Of a stretch of DNA of 64,000 nucleotides, positions 52,532-60,879 are shown one piece after another. Position 1 is the stretch's first letter. Every line of letters begins with the position of its first letter. Source of the stretch: Sterolibacterium sp. (GTDB taxonomy: Bacteria; Pseudomonadota; Gammaproteobacteria; Burkholderiales; Rhodocyclaceae); the NCBI GenBank assembly GCA_018061005.1, contig JAGOVA010000001.1, positions 91,847-155,846 of the forward strand. Reading direction: 5' to 3'. The position numbers and the translations under genes are program-made. A model generated the notes under the pieces. That model made no database searches and was not told the DNA's origin. It worked only from the letters and a program-made list of their open reading frames with translations.

Positions 52532-52984
52532 TCAGGCATCAAACGCCGTCACCACCTCGCGCTGCGCCATCCAGTCGGTCGGTAGCGGATTGCGCTGAAA
52601 CCACAGCAGGCTCATGCACCGGGGCTGCTGTCCGGCAAGGATGCTCTGGATGATGGCGGGCTCCAGCAGCGTCAGGCGCAGCAGCTCATTGACCGTGGAA
52701 TGGTGCAGGTCTTCGCGCAGGGCGATCTCACTGCCGCTGCCAACCACGCCGTCGTCCAGCAGCTGCTGCCAGTAGAAGGCCCGTGTCAGGGCCACCAGCA
52801 AGGGCTGGTCAATCTGACTGGCAACCTTGCCCGGCGCATCGAGCTGGCCGTCCGGGCGTACCACTACCTTGCTGCCGCCACGCTTGCGAATCTTCAGCGG
52901 GATGAAAGTGGACAACTTCACCTGCCCGCCATCCCGGCGCTCGCGCGCAACAGGGCCACCCAAGGCCTGCACTTTCGGCTTCAT
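52532..52984 (-). CDS. Recombinase-associated small protein, unknown
   Basis: 150 residues from ATG 52984, whose ATGA overlaps the recombinase stop. The N-terminus is basic (MKPKVQALGGPVARERRDGGQVKLSTFIPLKIRKRGGSK). A helical region (QPLLVALTRAFYWQQLLDDGVVGSGSEIALREDLHHSTVNELLRLTLLEP) ends with AIIQSILAGQQP. The SEIALREDLHHSTVNELL segment looks like a DNA-binding helix pair. Its translational coupling to the recombinase suggests a directionality factor or accessory subunit. I know no assigned function. Confidence 0.75.
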   Translation of the reverse strand: MKPKVQALGGPVARERRDGGQVKLSTFIPLKIRKRGGSKVVVRPDGQLDAPGKVASQIDQPLLVALTRAFYWQQLLDDGVVGSGSEIALREDLHHSTVNELLRLTLLEPAIIQSILAGQQPRCMSLLWFQRNPLPTDWMAQREVVTAFDA

Positions 52985-54342
52985 GCCTCCACCTCCTGCT
53001 GTTCCCATTCCTGCAATTCCGCGCCGATGGTGCCGGGCATCAGCTCACCCGCCAGTTCCTGCCAACCCTGATCACGCCAGATGATTTCCAGCCCGCCGTC
53101 GGCAATCACCACGCGCTCGATCAGCAATTGCGCCAGTCGGCACTGCTCCGCTGGAAACAACTCCCGCCACAGGCTGGCAAGGTTGCGCATTGGCAGCACA
53201 ACCTGCGGTTCGGTGAGGTCTGGCCGAATGTGCTGCATCCGGTCCCATACCGACTGCACGATGTGTGGCGCGGACAGCGCGGCGACGATCTGCTGCGTGA
53301 CCAACTCTTCAATCGGCACGGCTGGCAACGGGCCGTGTTGACTGGCCCATGCGCCAAAGCGCCGGTGTTTGATCGGACTGTAATAGCGGTAGGTCTTGCC
53401 CTTCTTGACCGTGTAGCTGGGCACCAGCCGTTCGCCATCGGACGTGAACAGCAGGCCACGTAGCAGCACCGGTTCGCTCTGCCGATCATTGGTTTCGCGC
53501 CTGCGTTCGATGCCATCGGTGGCAATCAGCGCGTGCACCGCATCCCACTGTGCCTGGGTGATGATGGCTTGATGTTGGCCGGGGAAGCTCTGGCCCTTGT
53601 GGACGATCTCGCCCAGGTACATCCGGTTGTGCAGCATTTTGTAGATGGTCTGCTTGGTGAAGGGCTTGCCGCCCTTGGTGACCACACCTTCCGCGCCGTA
53701 GGCCTTGGCCATCAGGGTGGCCGAGCGCACGGTCACGAAGTCATCGAAGATGCGGCGAACCAGCTTGGCCTCAACTTCGTTGATCACCAACCGTCGGTTA
53801 TCGACGTCGTACCCGAGCGGCAGCGGCCCGCCCATCCACATCCCCTTGGCCTTGCTGGCGGCGATCTTGTCGCGGATGCGCTCGCCCGTCACCTCACGCT
53901 CAAACTGCGCGAAGGACAGCAGGACGTTGAGCATCAGGCGGCCCATCGAGGTGGCCGAGTTGATCTGCTGCGTGACAGCGCTGAAGCTGACCCGGTGGCG
54001 ATCAAACACATCGACCATCCGCGCGAAATCCGCCAGCGAGCGGGACAGCCTGTCGATCTTGTAGACCACCACGATGTCGACCTTACCCAGCTGGATATCC
54101 GCCATCAGGCGCTTCAAGGCAGGATGCTCCATGTTGCCGCCGGAGAAACCGCCATCGTCGTAGTCGTCGGCCACGGCAATCCAACCCTCGTGGCTCTGGC
54201 TCTTGATAAAGGCGTGCCCGGCTTCCTTCTGCGCGTCGATGGAATTGAAGGACTGATCCAGCCGTTCGTCACTGGAGACGCGGCAATACACCGCGCAGCG
54301 CCGCTTTTGCACGAGCTGCGGCACGAGCAAGGGCGTGTTCAT
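52981..54342 (-). CDS. Large serine recombinase, module 2
   Basis: 453 residues. The catalytic Ser23 is in RCAVYCRVSSDERLDQSFNS. The resolvase domain also has IVVVYKIDRLSRSLADFARM and FEREVTGERIRDKIAASKAKG. A recombinase domain with NKKL-like KQTIYKMLHNRMYLGEIVHKG follows, then a C-terminal LTEPQVVLPMRNLASLWRELFPAEQ segment. It is a phage-type large serine integrase but without an obvious Cys4 zinc ribbon. ATGA overlaps tie it to DUF2924 upstream and the 150-aa protein downstream, a three-gene cassette. Confidence 0.93.
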   Translation of the reverse strand: MNTPLLVPQLVQKRRCAVYCRVSSDERLDQSFNSIDAQKEAGHAFIKSQSHEGWIAVADDYDDGGFSGGNMEHPALKRLMADIQLGKVDIVVVYKIDRLSRSLADFARMVDVFDRHRVSFSAVTQQINSATSMGRLMLNVLLSFAQFEREVTGERIRDKIAASKAKGMWMGGPLPLGYDVDNRRLVINEVEAKLVRRIFDDFVTVRSATLMAKAYGAEGVVTKGGKPFTKQTIYKMLHNRMYLGEIVHKGQSFPGQHQAIITQAQWDAVHALIATDGIERRRETNDRQSEPVLLRGLLFTSDGERLVPSYTVKKGKTYRYYSPIKHRRFGAWASQHGPLPAVPIEELVTQQIVAALSAPHIVQSVWDRMQHIRPDLTEPQVVLPMRNLASLWRELFPAEQCRLAQLLIERVVIADGGLEIIWRDQGWQELAGELMPGTIGAELQEWEQQEVEA

Positions 54343-54800
54343 TGAACATCCCCCTTGCCATCGCGCAGGCCAAAGAACTTCGGCCCGTTCCAGCGCGTGC
54401 CGGTGATGTGGCGTGCTGCCGCCGACAGGCTTTTGAACACCTGTCCGTTTAGTTCATACAGGCCATCGGGCGTGACGGTCACGCGATGCTGGCGTTCATC
54501 CCATTCGCGGATCAGCGTGGTGCCGGGCATCAACAAGGTCTGCGCGCTGCGGCCGACACTGGTTTTGATCTTGGAGTGCTTGGCTCCGGCCTCAACCAGC
54601 ATATTGCGGATGTTGGTGGGCAGTGCGCCGTAGGCTTTCTCCTGAATGCGGTAGGCCAGACGCGATTCCACGTAATGGCGATTGCGATGACTGGGCCGCC
54701 TGGGAAAGTGTTGATCCCATAGCGCCCAGAGCTCGGCCATCGGCAGGGATGGCAGCACGGCCAGTTGGGCCGAGATGCTGCCGTTGGGGGTGTCCGTCAT
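54339..54800 (-). CDS. DUF2924 domain protein
   Basis: 153 residues from ATG 54800, with AGGAG 10 nt upstream. SISAQLAVLPSLPMAELWALWDQHFPRRP and VESRLAYRIQEKAYGALP match DUF2924. The C-terminus (GTTLIREWDERQHRVTV ... LYELNGQVFKSLSAAARHITG) is a small beta domain typical of the family. It is found widely beside serine recombinases of islands and is probably a DNA-binding partner. Its leader carries the CTTGGCTTC motif. Confidence 0.85.
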   Translation of the reverse strand: MTDTPNGSISAQLAVLPSLPMAELWALWDQHFPRRPSHRNRHYVESRLAYRIQEKAYGALPTNIRNMLVEAGAKHSKIKTSVGRSAQTLLMPGTTLIREWDERQHRVTVTPDGLYELNGQVFKSLSAAARHITGTRWNGPKFFGLRDGKGDVQ

Positions 54801-54887
54801 TTCGAATTTCTCCTGTGGTTGAGACAGGTCCATGAACGCGCTGTGGCAGGCAGAAGCCAAGTCAAACCGCGCTCTATCGGCTATTCA

Positions 54888-55277
54888 TCACCAGCGGCGA
54901 TGCCGACGCGGCTGACGTTGGACGTGGCGATGCCACCAACGATGGAGGCGACGCTCAATACGCGCGGCGGCACACAGCCAGCGCCACCACCACGGCAGCT
55001 TGATCCGCACGCGGCGCGGCCTGCGCACGATGGATGACGATGGCCTGCCCGGTACGCCGATCGATGTCTCACCCCACGAGACTTGCGACACGGAAGGCAC
55101 TACACCGATGCCGTCATCGCGCGTGATGGCGGCGTGCGCTGCCGGTGGCAACAACTGCTGTCGGACGGGCTGGCGTTCCAGCCCCTCTGGCCCGGGCGCG
55201 ATACGTGGCGACAGCGGCCCGAAGCGATCCGGCAGGTGCTGGCGCGATGGCTCGATTTCCATGACGGCAGCCCTCAC
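54888..55277 (-). CDS. Trp/Arg-rich small protein, unknown
   Basis: 129 codons from the GTG at 55277, which forms a GTGA overlap with the upstream stop; ATG 55262 is the alternative. The first half is Pro-rich (EPSRQHLPDRFGPLSPRIAPGPEG). The second half ends in RVRIKLPWWWRWLCAAARIERRLHRWW and a run of basic residues. The overlap and conserved island context favour a real gene. Opposing frames on plus are also open, so confidence is modest. It may be an amphipathic or DNA-binding peptide. Confidence 0.5.
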   Translation of the reverse strand: MRAAVMEIEPSRQHLPDRFGPLSPRIAPGPEGLERQPVRQQLLPPAAHAAITRDDGIGVVPSVSQVSWGETSIGVPGRPSSSIVRRPRRVRIKLPWWWRWLCAAARIERRLHRWWHRHVQRQPRRHRRW

Positions 55278-56161
55278 ACATCCACGCGTACCACGGTCGA
55301 CAGCCCGGCGCCGTGACCGAGATGCTTCTTGGGTGGATTGGGATCGGGCGCGTAGATGCGGCGCTCATCACCTTTTGCCTTCGGGTGGTAGACCTTCAGC
55401 CCCCAACCGTCGAAGCCTGACCTGCGCAGGGCGTTATCCAGTGCCGCGACCAGTTCGTTGTCGGTGCGGGTGAACTGGTCGTTCAGATCACGCAGCTCTT
55501 CATACGGGATGCCCGCGATCAAGGTTGGCAGCAGCTCTCCATCGCGCGTTTGACCAATCAGCTCGTGGTCGAAGCGGGTGCAGGTGTCGCCCGTCACGCG
55601 GGTGTGGGTCAGGCGCACGCGCTGCAGCAGCACCGCCTCCACGCTTTGCATCTCGCGCCAGGCCTGCACGAAGGTTTTGGCGGCTTCCAGCATCCGCTGC
55701 GCGCTGGGCTGGAAGATGCGGCGGATTTCCTGATCGACCCATGATTCATCGACGCCGGCCACCATCTGCCCGGCCAGATCGTTGAGGTACTGCTCCAGTG
55801 CCTTGACGCGGGTGGGCGCTTCCAACACCTGCTGCGTGGCCTTCACACGCGCGGCTTGTTCCTGTGCCAATGCCTGCTGGTGTTCCTGATCGAAATTGGC
55901 CAGCGCAGCCGTATCGCCCAAGGCCAGCAGCACCTCGCGCTGGATGGTCAGCATCATCTCCGGCTCGGTGGGCTTGTCCCAGCCGTTGCTGATGCGATTG
56001 GCCGCGATCAGTGCCGAAATAGCTTGGTCGTATTGCGTGTTCTGCTGGCGCAGTCGCTGGAACATGGCGGCCACGGCACTGACGTCCCCGATTTCGTTCA
56101 ATGGGGATTCTGCATCGGCGGTGACGCCGGTGGATTTTTTACTGCGGCGGATCAGATTCAC
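55274..56161 (-). CDS. Island protein of unknown function, helical
   Basis: 295 residues. The first part after a charged start is mostly helical with coiled-coil character (VSAVAAMFQRLRQQNTQYDQAISALIAA and EQAARVKATQQVLEAPTRVKALEQYL). The C-terminal half has DTCTRFDHELIGQTRDGELLPTLIAG and SGFDGWGLKVYHPKAKGDERRIYAPDP. I do not recognise a family. It is first in the minus-strand series leading to DUF2924 and the recombinase, and divergent from the AlpA-like gene. Confidence 0.75.
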   Translation of the reverse strand: MNLIRRSKKSTGVTADAESPLNEIGDVSAVAAMFQRLRQQNTQYDQAISALIAANRISNGWDKPTEPEMMLTIQREVLLALGDTAALANFDQEHQQALAQEQAARVKATQQVLEAPTRVKALEQYLNDLAGQMVAGVDESWVDQEIRRIFQPSAQRMLEAAKTFVQAWREMQSVEAVLLQRVRLTHTRVTGDTCTRFDHELIGQTRDGELLPTLIAGIPYEELRDLNDQFTRTDNELVAALDNALRRSGFDGWGLKVYHPKAKGDERRIYAPDPNPPKKHLGHGAGLSTVVRVDV

Positions 56162-56489
56162 GGTGGACTCCTGTCGAGAATAGAGAACGGTTCTGACAGG
56201 TGTAATGGTCCGCGCAGAGACAGTTCAGGTCGATCAGGGCGCAGCGGGTGGCTGAGGGTTTGCGGGCACGATTCATCCTCGGTCACCCTCAGCATCCGGG
56301 GTGCTGTTGTAAAAAAGCCCTGAAGCGGATAGCAATTTAGAGTAATGGCTGGGGCTATTGGTGGCCGTTTCGTACAAAAGCGAATTTTGGCCATTTGCCT
56401 TCAGAAACCGGCAGGCGAAGAATCTCCTCATTGCGGGCGCACATCCCTCTTGGCGGGACAGCGTCCCCCACCGACGACAGGAGATTCCG
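56162..56489. other. Divergent spacer between the helical protein and AlpA-like genes
   Basis: About 328 nt between divergent genes, so it should hold both promoters. It contains one AAATGGCC-type motif on minus (56384-56396). AT content rises near 56330-56390. No gene is convincing here. Confidence 0.6.
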
Positions 56490-56714
56490 ATGCAACACAC
56501 GCTGCCCGAACTGATTACCCCGCGCACCCTGGCGGCCCGCTGGGGCCTTTCTGAAAAAACCCTCGAGCGCTGGCGCATGACCGGCAATGGCCCCACCTTC
56601 CTCAAGCTGGGCAGCCGGGTGCTGTACCGCATGGATGATGTGTCGGCACACGAGGCACAGCGCACCCGCCGTTGCACCGCAGGCCAGTCCATCAGCGAAG
56701 GGATCTGGCAATGA
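56490..56714 (+). CDS. AlpA-like helix-turn-helix regulator
   Basis: 74 residues from ATG 56490, with AGGAG 6 nt upstream. LITPRTLAARWGLSEKTLERW, then GPTFLKLGSRVLYRMDDVSAHE, is a MerR-like winged HTH of the AlpA/excisionase group. It is similar to the N-terminus of the protein at 50373-50927. As first gene of the replication operon it probably controls excision or replication. It overlaps the next gene by 4 nt. Confidence 0.88.
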   Translation: MQHTLPELITPRTLAARWGLSEKTLERWRMTGNGPTFLKLGSRVLYRMDDVSAHEAQRTRRCTAGQSISEGIWQ

Positions 56715-56956
56715 ACCGCGCCCAACGTCGCCAGCGCGAGAACCTCACCCGGCAACTGCGTGCCCACATTGCCGAACACGGTATCGAAGCAATGCTCGAC
56801 AAGATGTTCGGCCCGGGCAGTTGGCGTTACGACCCCCGCGAACAGTTATGGATCGTGCCGGATGCCAAAAGCACCGGCCCTGGTCGCGCCTACTACTGCG
56901 TGCGCGCCAATGGCGACTGGTTCAAGGCCCGTCTGGCTGCGGAGCACACGCAATGA
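56711..56956 (+). CDS. Small protein of the replication operon, unknown
   Basis: 81 residues. NRAQRRQRENLTRQLRAHIAE begins a basic helical part, and GPGSWRYDPREQLWIVPDA and GRAYYCVRANGDWFKARLA follow. Both ends overlap neighbouring genes by 4 nt, so the operon HTH-81aa-primase is translationally coupled. Function not known; a replication accessory protein is likely. Confidence 0.75.
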   Translation: MNRAQRRQRENLTRQLRAHIAEHGIEAMLDKMFGPGSWRYDPREQLWIVPDAKSTGPGRAYYCVRANGDWFKARLAAEHTQ

Positions 56957-59094
56957 TGGCGACCACTACGCAAGTGGCCACGGTAGTCAGCCATCCCTTC
57001 TTCGATTTCAACGATGCCGCCGACCTCATCCTGCCACGCCACGATAAGGATGAAATCCGCGCTCGATTGCTGGACCAATTGGAGTCGGTGCTGATCTATC
57101 TGTTTCCACGCGGCAAACGCCGTGGCAGCCAGTTCTACATTGGCAATCTGCAAGGTGAGCCGGGCGACAGTTTGGTGGTCGAACTGGAGGGCCCCAAACG
57201 CGGCGTGTGGATCGACTTCGCCACCGGTGAATCGGGCGATGTGCTGGCGCTGTGGGCCAGCACGCGGGGCTACTGCTTGCCCAACGATTTCAGCGAGCTG
57301 TTGGAAGACGCGGGCGATTGGCTGATGGTGCCGCGTATCGCCGCTGCGCCAGTGCTGCACACCCTCCGTGCCTATGATGATCTTGGCTCCCACACCGGCA
57401 AATGGGATTACCTGGCGGCCGATGGCAGTCTGCTGGCCTGTGTGTATCGCCACGACACACCCAGCGGCAAGCAGTACCGCCCGTGGGATGTGCGAGCGCG
57501 GGCCATGCGAATGCCAGAACCGCGTCCACTCTACAACCTGCCAGCCATCGCAGCAGCGGATGCCGTGGTGCTGGTCGAAGGCGAAAAATGTGCCAATGCC
57601 TTGATGCAGCGTGGCATCGTCGCCACCACCGCCATGGGTGGCGCGGCCACGGCTCTCGGCAAAACCGACTGGACGCCGCTGGCAGGCAAGACTGTCGCCG
57701 TCTGGCCCGATCACGACGAAGCAGGCGCGCGCTATGCCGCTGCCGTCATCCAGAAACTGGCGAGCATCGGGGCCTCGGTCCGCCGCGTCAGCGTGCCGCA
57801 GGACAAGCCCGCCAAGTGGGATGCGGCCGACGCCGTGGCGGAAGGCTGCGATGTCGAAGCCCTGCTGCGCGCCTCTCAGTCGATCACCGGTATTGCCGCT
57901 ACCCCGGCGCTGGACATCACCCGCTGGCGAGCGGCAGATCGTTTTACCGGGCAGCCCCAGCAACGCCGCTGGCTGGTCGAAGGCGTGTTCCCCCAGGCAC
58001 AGGCCGCGCTGATCGCCGCTGCGGGCGGGGTCGGCAAATCCTTCCTGCTGCTGGCGCTCACGCGTGAAGTCGCGGCTTTCGACGGTGTCTGGGCCAATGC
58101 CCCCACACTGTTCGGCGGCGCGCTGGCAGGTCATGGCTTGGCGATCTACATCACCGCCGAGGACGACGCCATCGAGGTGCATAACCGGTTGAATGCCCTC
58201 GGCCCGATTCCAGACCGGCTGTACGTGCTGCCCCTGCCCGACGCCGGTGGAGCCGTGCCCCTGTTCGCACCCGACCCGGCCACCCGAGGCCCCGCGATCA
58301 CAGCGGCATGGATGGATCTGGAGCGGCAACTCAAGGCCATGCCCAGCCTGAGCCTGGTCGTGCTCGATCCGCTGCAGCCGCTGTGTGCGCTGGATTTGAA
58401 CGTGCCAGAAAACGCCCAGTTCGTCTGCTCGCGTTTGGCGGCGCTGGCGGCCAGCACCGGTGCCTCTGTCATCGTGTCGCACCACTTTGCCAAGCGCGAA
58501 GCCTCCACACCCGAGCAGGCCCGCGAGGCGATCCGGGGCACTGGCGGTCTGGTTGATGGCGTGCGGGCGGTCTATGCCTTGTGGCACCCCAAGGAAGATC
58601 AGGCCAAGAAACTCTGTGAGGCGCTGGGCGAACCCTTTGAGCGCGGCCGCGTGGTGATGGGCGGCGTGGTCAAGGCCAATGGCCGCGCCAACCTGCGCGT
58701 GACCACCTTCTTGCGCAGTACCAGCGGCTTGCTGGTCGATTGCACGGACCGTCTGCGCCAGACCAGGCCAGAGCCAGATGACCTGCTGCCCGCGCTGAAA
58801 TCCGCCATCGCCCGTGCCGCACGGGATGGCCAGCCCTACACCAAGACCGGCGGCAATGGTCTGTACGAGCGCCGCCACGAACTGCCCGACGCCTTCCATG
58901 CCATCGGCAAGCATCGGCTCACTGGCTGGGTGGATGCCTTGCTGGCACAGGGTGAACTGGTCACGGCCATGGCCGACGGCTCCAAGCTGGTGAAGTGGCT
59001 CGACGAGCCCGATGGCCCGGTCGCCCAAGGTCAGGCGGTATTCGTTACCGGCCACCTGACCCGCTCCAGTGCCGGTCGGCCAGTTGCCGAGTAA
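56953..59094 (+). CDS. TOPRIM primase fused to RepA-type helicase ATPase
   Basis: 713 residues. An N-terminal part (QLESVLIYLFPRGKRRGSQFYIG, then DFATGESGDVLALWAS) resembles DnaG-type zinc/primase-like segments. A TOPRIM core has VVLVEGEKCANALMQRG (about residue 206) and TVAVWPDHDEAGARYAA (about 249). The C-terminal RecA-like ATPase has LIAAAGGVGKSFLLLALTRE (about 357) and Walker B LSLVVLDPLQPLCALDLN, then VIVSHHFAKREASTPEQ. It probably drives replication of the element after excision. It is coupled to the two small upstream genes and followed by an inverted-repeat array. Confidence 0.92.
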   Translation: MMATTTQVATVVSHPFFDFNDAADLILPRHDKDEIRARLLDQLESVLIYLFPRGKRRGSQFYIGNLQGEPGDSLVVELEGPKRGVWIDFATGESGDVLALWASTRGYCLPNDFSELLEDAGDWLMVPRIAAAPVLHTLRAYDDLGSHTGKWDYLAADGSLLACVYRHDTPSGKQYRPWDVRARAMRMPEPRPLYNLPAIAAADAVVLVEGEKCANALMQRGIVATTAMGGAATALGKTDWTPLAGKTVAVWPDHDEAGARYAAAVIQKLASIGASVRRVSVPQDKPAKWDAADAVAEGCDVEALLRASQSITGIAATPALDITRWRAADRFTGQPQQRRWLVEGVFPQAQAALIAAAGGVGKSFLLLALTREVAAFDGVWANAPTLFGGALAGHGLAIYITAEDDAIEVHNRLNALGPIPDRLYVLPLPDAGGAVPLFAPDPATRGPAITAAWMDLERQLKAMPSLSLVVLDPLQPLCALDLNVPENAQFVCSRLAALAASTGASVIVSHHFAKREASTPEQAREAIRGTGGLVDGVRAVYALWHPKEDQAKKLCEALGEPFERGRVVMGGVVKANGRANLRVTTFLRSTSGLLVDCTDRLRQTRPEPDDLLPALKSAIARAARDGQPYTKTGGNGLYERRHELPDAFHAIGKHRLTGWVDALLAQGELVTAMADGSKLVKWLDEPDGPVAQGQAVFVTGHLTRSSAGRPVAE

Positions 59095-59743
59095 TGCTTC
59101 CCACCCCCAACAATCGTTCCCGGCTTCCCGCTTTCCCACCGGGAACGCTCAAGGGGCGGGAACGATTTACCGCCAGCAAACACAAGGGTTTAAATCGTTC
59201 CCGGGCCAAATCCTTCCCAGCCGAGCCGGGAAGGATTAAAACTCAATGAAATCAACGCATTCCCGGATTCCCGGTGTTTCCTCTCTAAAGAGAGGGTGAG
59301 CATTGGGAATGCTCACCTCACGCAAGTGTTGATGCTGGCCGGACCGGGAGCTGACGACCCGCCCAAGCGAAAGGGGTCCTTCCTGGCGATATTCCAATAC
59401 GGGGGGCGACAGCGCAGCATTGCGCTACCGACTGCCAAGAAAACAAGGTTTGCAGGGTTTGCGGTTCGCACCCGGCGGCGTTGGCCAGCGGGCCAGATCC
59501 CACGTCAGCACTGGCGTTCGCAGGATGGAGGGGAATACGGAAGGTGCGAACCAGGGTGCGTACCGAGTTCGCAGGTTTGCACACCGGCCGCGCGGAAAAC
59601 GGCCTGGGACGAAAACTCAATGCTGGTGCGGGTTTGCTGGTGGTTTTATGTCGAATGTTGCGAAATCGGCCACCGAGGGTGTCCAAGATTTGGAGCCCCT
59701 TACGACAAGGGCGTGAGCTGAATTCACTCCCTGTCCGTGATGA
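59095..59743. other. Non-coding region after the primase-helicase, candidate origin
   Basis: About 650 nt between the primase-helicase and the DUF3489 stop. The left 220 nt holds a dense inverted-repeat array (59112-59316). The right 400 nt has short open frames on both strands but none with family support. Convergent orientation makes terminators likely, and the hairpins in the array could serve. Confidence 0.55.
59112..59316. repeat. TTCCCGG-type inverted-repeat array and hairpins
   Basis: AATCGTTCCCG at 59112-59122, inverted CGGGAACGATT at 59157-59167, and a direct copy at 59193-59203. AATCCTTCCC (59209-59218) pairs with GGGAAGGATT (59228-59237). ATTCCCGG is tandem at 59259-59266 and 59267-59274. 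Two hairpins follow: CCTCTCT/AGAGAGG (59280-59295) and GTGAGCATT/AATGCTCAC (59296-59316). This density of related palindromes next to a primase-helicase gene suggests iterons of a replication origin. Simple terminators are the other explanation. Confidence 0.6.
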
Positions 59744-60229
59744 TCAGACCACCCGATACACCCGCTCGCCGGATTCGTTGTGCGCCAGCACCACGTTCAA
59801 GCCCAGCTTCTTGCGCAGCATCCCGGAGATCGCGCCGCGCACCGTGTGCGGCTGCCAGCCGGTGGCCAGCATCAGTTGCAGACTGGTTGCTCCCTGCGGG
59901 CGGCGCAGCGCAATCACCAGAGCGGCGAGCTTGGTGCCGGGGCGGATCGGGATGCCCTCCAGAAGTTGGAGATCACCGATGGTGTCCATCGGCTGGACGT
60001 CATCCGGCGGCACGGGCCGTTGTTGGCCGATGGCCGCATATCCTGCGGCGGTCAGCAGGTGGCCGCCGTCGGCAGGTTCGATCCACCCGCGCTGCAGCAG
60101 TGAGGCCAGCACCTTCACCCGCGCGCCGCCGCGCAGCGTGTCAGGCGGGATCACACGCCCATCGGCGCGGCGGGCGGCAGTGCGCAGCAGCAGGCTTTGA
60201 GCCGGGGAGAGTTTGAGCAGGGTGTCCAT
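59744..60229 (-). CDS. DUF3489 domain protein
   Basis: 161 residues from ATG 60229; a GTG at 60244 overlapping the upstream stop is an alternative. The first half is a winged-helix-like segment (LLKLSPAQSLLLRTAARRADGRVI ... VKVLASLLQRGWIEP). The second half, GTKLAALVIALRRPQGATSLQLMLATGWQPHTVRGAISGMLRKKLG, is the DUF3489 HTH that is typical of recombinase-bearing islands. It likely regulates the element. It lies directly downstream of the 67-aa gene. Confidence 0.87.
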   Translation of the reverse strand: MDTLLKLSPAQSLLLRTAARRADGRVIPPDTLRGGARVKVLASLLQRGWIEPADGGHLLTAAGYAAIGQQRPVPPDDVQPMDTIGDLQLLEGIPIRPGTKLAALVIALRRPQGATSLQLMLATGWQPHTVRGAISGMLRKKLGLNVVLAHNESGERVYRVV

Positions 60230-60240
60230 CGCCGCCGCCC

Positions 60241-60444
60241 TCACTTGGCCTGACCGTCGAAGATCGCCAGCAGGTCATCCAGCGCCTGATTCACCCGCCC
60301 GAGGTCACCCACGTGGCCCCAGTGGATGGCCTCCGGGTCGTGGCCGAAGTGGTTATCGGCCAGTTGGCGCAGGGCTTCGATCTTGTCGAGGATCAGCGGT
60401 AGGCGCTGGAGATACGTGTCGAGGGCGGCGGGCTGGGTGGTCAT
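60241..60444 (-). CDS. Small island protein, unknown
   Basis: 67 residues from ATG 60444. PAALDTYLQRLPLILDKIEALRQLADNHFGHDPEAIHWGHVGDLGRVNQALDDLL is helical. No family recognised; similar small proteins accompany DUF3489. Its leader carries the CTTGGCTTC motif. The GTG of DUF3489 overlaps its stop. Confidence 0.7.
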   Translation of the reverse strand: MTTQPAALDTYLQRLPLILDKIEALRQLADNHFGHDPEAIHWGHVGDLGRVNQALDDLLAIFDGQAK

Positions 60445-60508
60445 GGTGGGCTCCGGGTTGATTGATGACACCACCATTCACGCGCTGAACGATCAGGAAG
60501 CCAAGCTA

Positions 60509-60557
60509 TCGGGGTAACGACCATCAAAAATGGGGTAACGGAGACAACAATTACCCC
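60509..60557. repeat. GGGGTAACG direct repeats with an inverted partner
   Basis: GGGGTAACG occurs at 60511-60519 and 60532-60540, with TTACCCC inverted at 60551-60557. It lies between the minus-strand DUF3489 operon and the plus-strand restriction locus. An operator or element end is possible. Confidence 0.35.
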
Positions 60558-60666
60558 AATCGCCACATCGCTAATCTCGGCCATTTCAGTGTGGCCGCCA
60601 ATGCGGCCGTCTGGTAGACTGATGACGATTTAAAACGACTTTGATGCCTCTGTGAGCGCCAATGCT

Positions 60667-60879
60667 ATGAACTCCGAACCGTGGGTCACTGCCATCGATG
60701 TTGCCCGGCATCTGGGCGTGGTGAAAGACACCGTTTACCGCTGGCGTGAACGCAAAGGGCTGCCCGCGCACAAGATCGGGCGGCTGTGGAAATTTCAGCT
60801 CTCCGAGGTCGATGAATGGGTGCGCGCGGGCGGCGCGGATGAAGAAAAAGTGAACGATTCGACAGGAAACCAAGCATGA
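60667..60879 (+). CDS. Excisionase-type HTH protein before hsdM
   Basis: 70 residues from ATG 60667. [44 protein letters not shown] is a MerR-like DNA-binding domain, the excisionase/HTH type often found first in type I restriction operons. It probably times methylase expression. Its stop overlaps hsdM by 4 nt. Confidence 0.87.
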   Translation: MNSEPWVTAIDVARHLGVVKDTVYRWRERKGLPAHKIGRLWKFQLSEVDEWVRAGGADEEKVNDSTGNQA

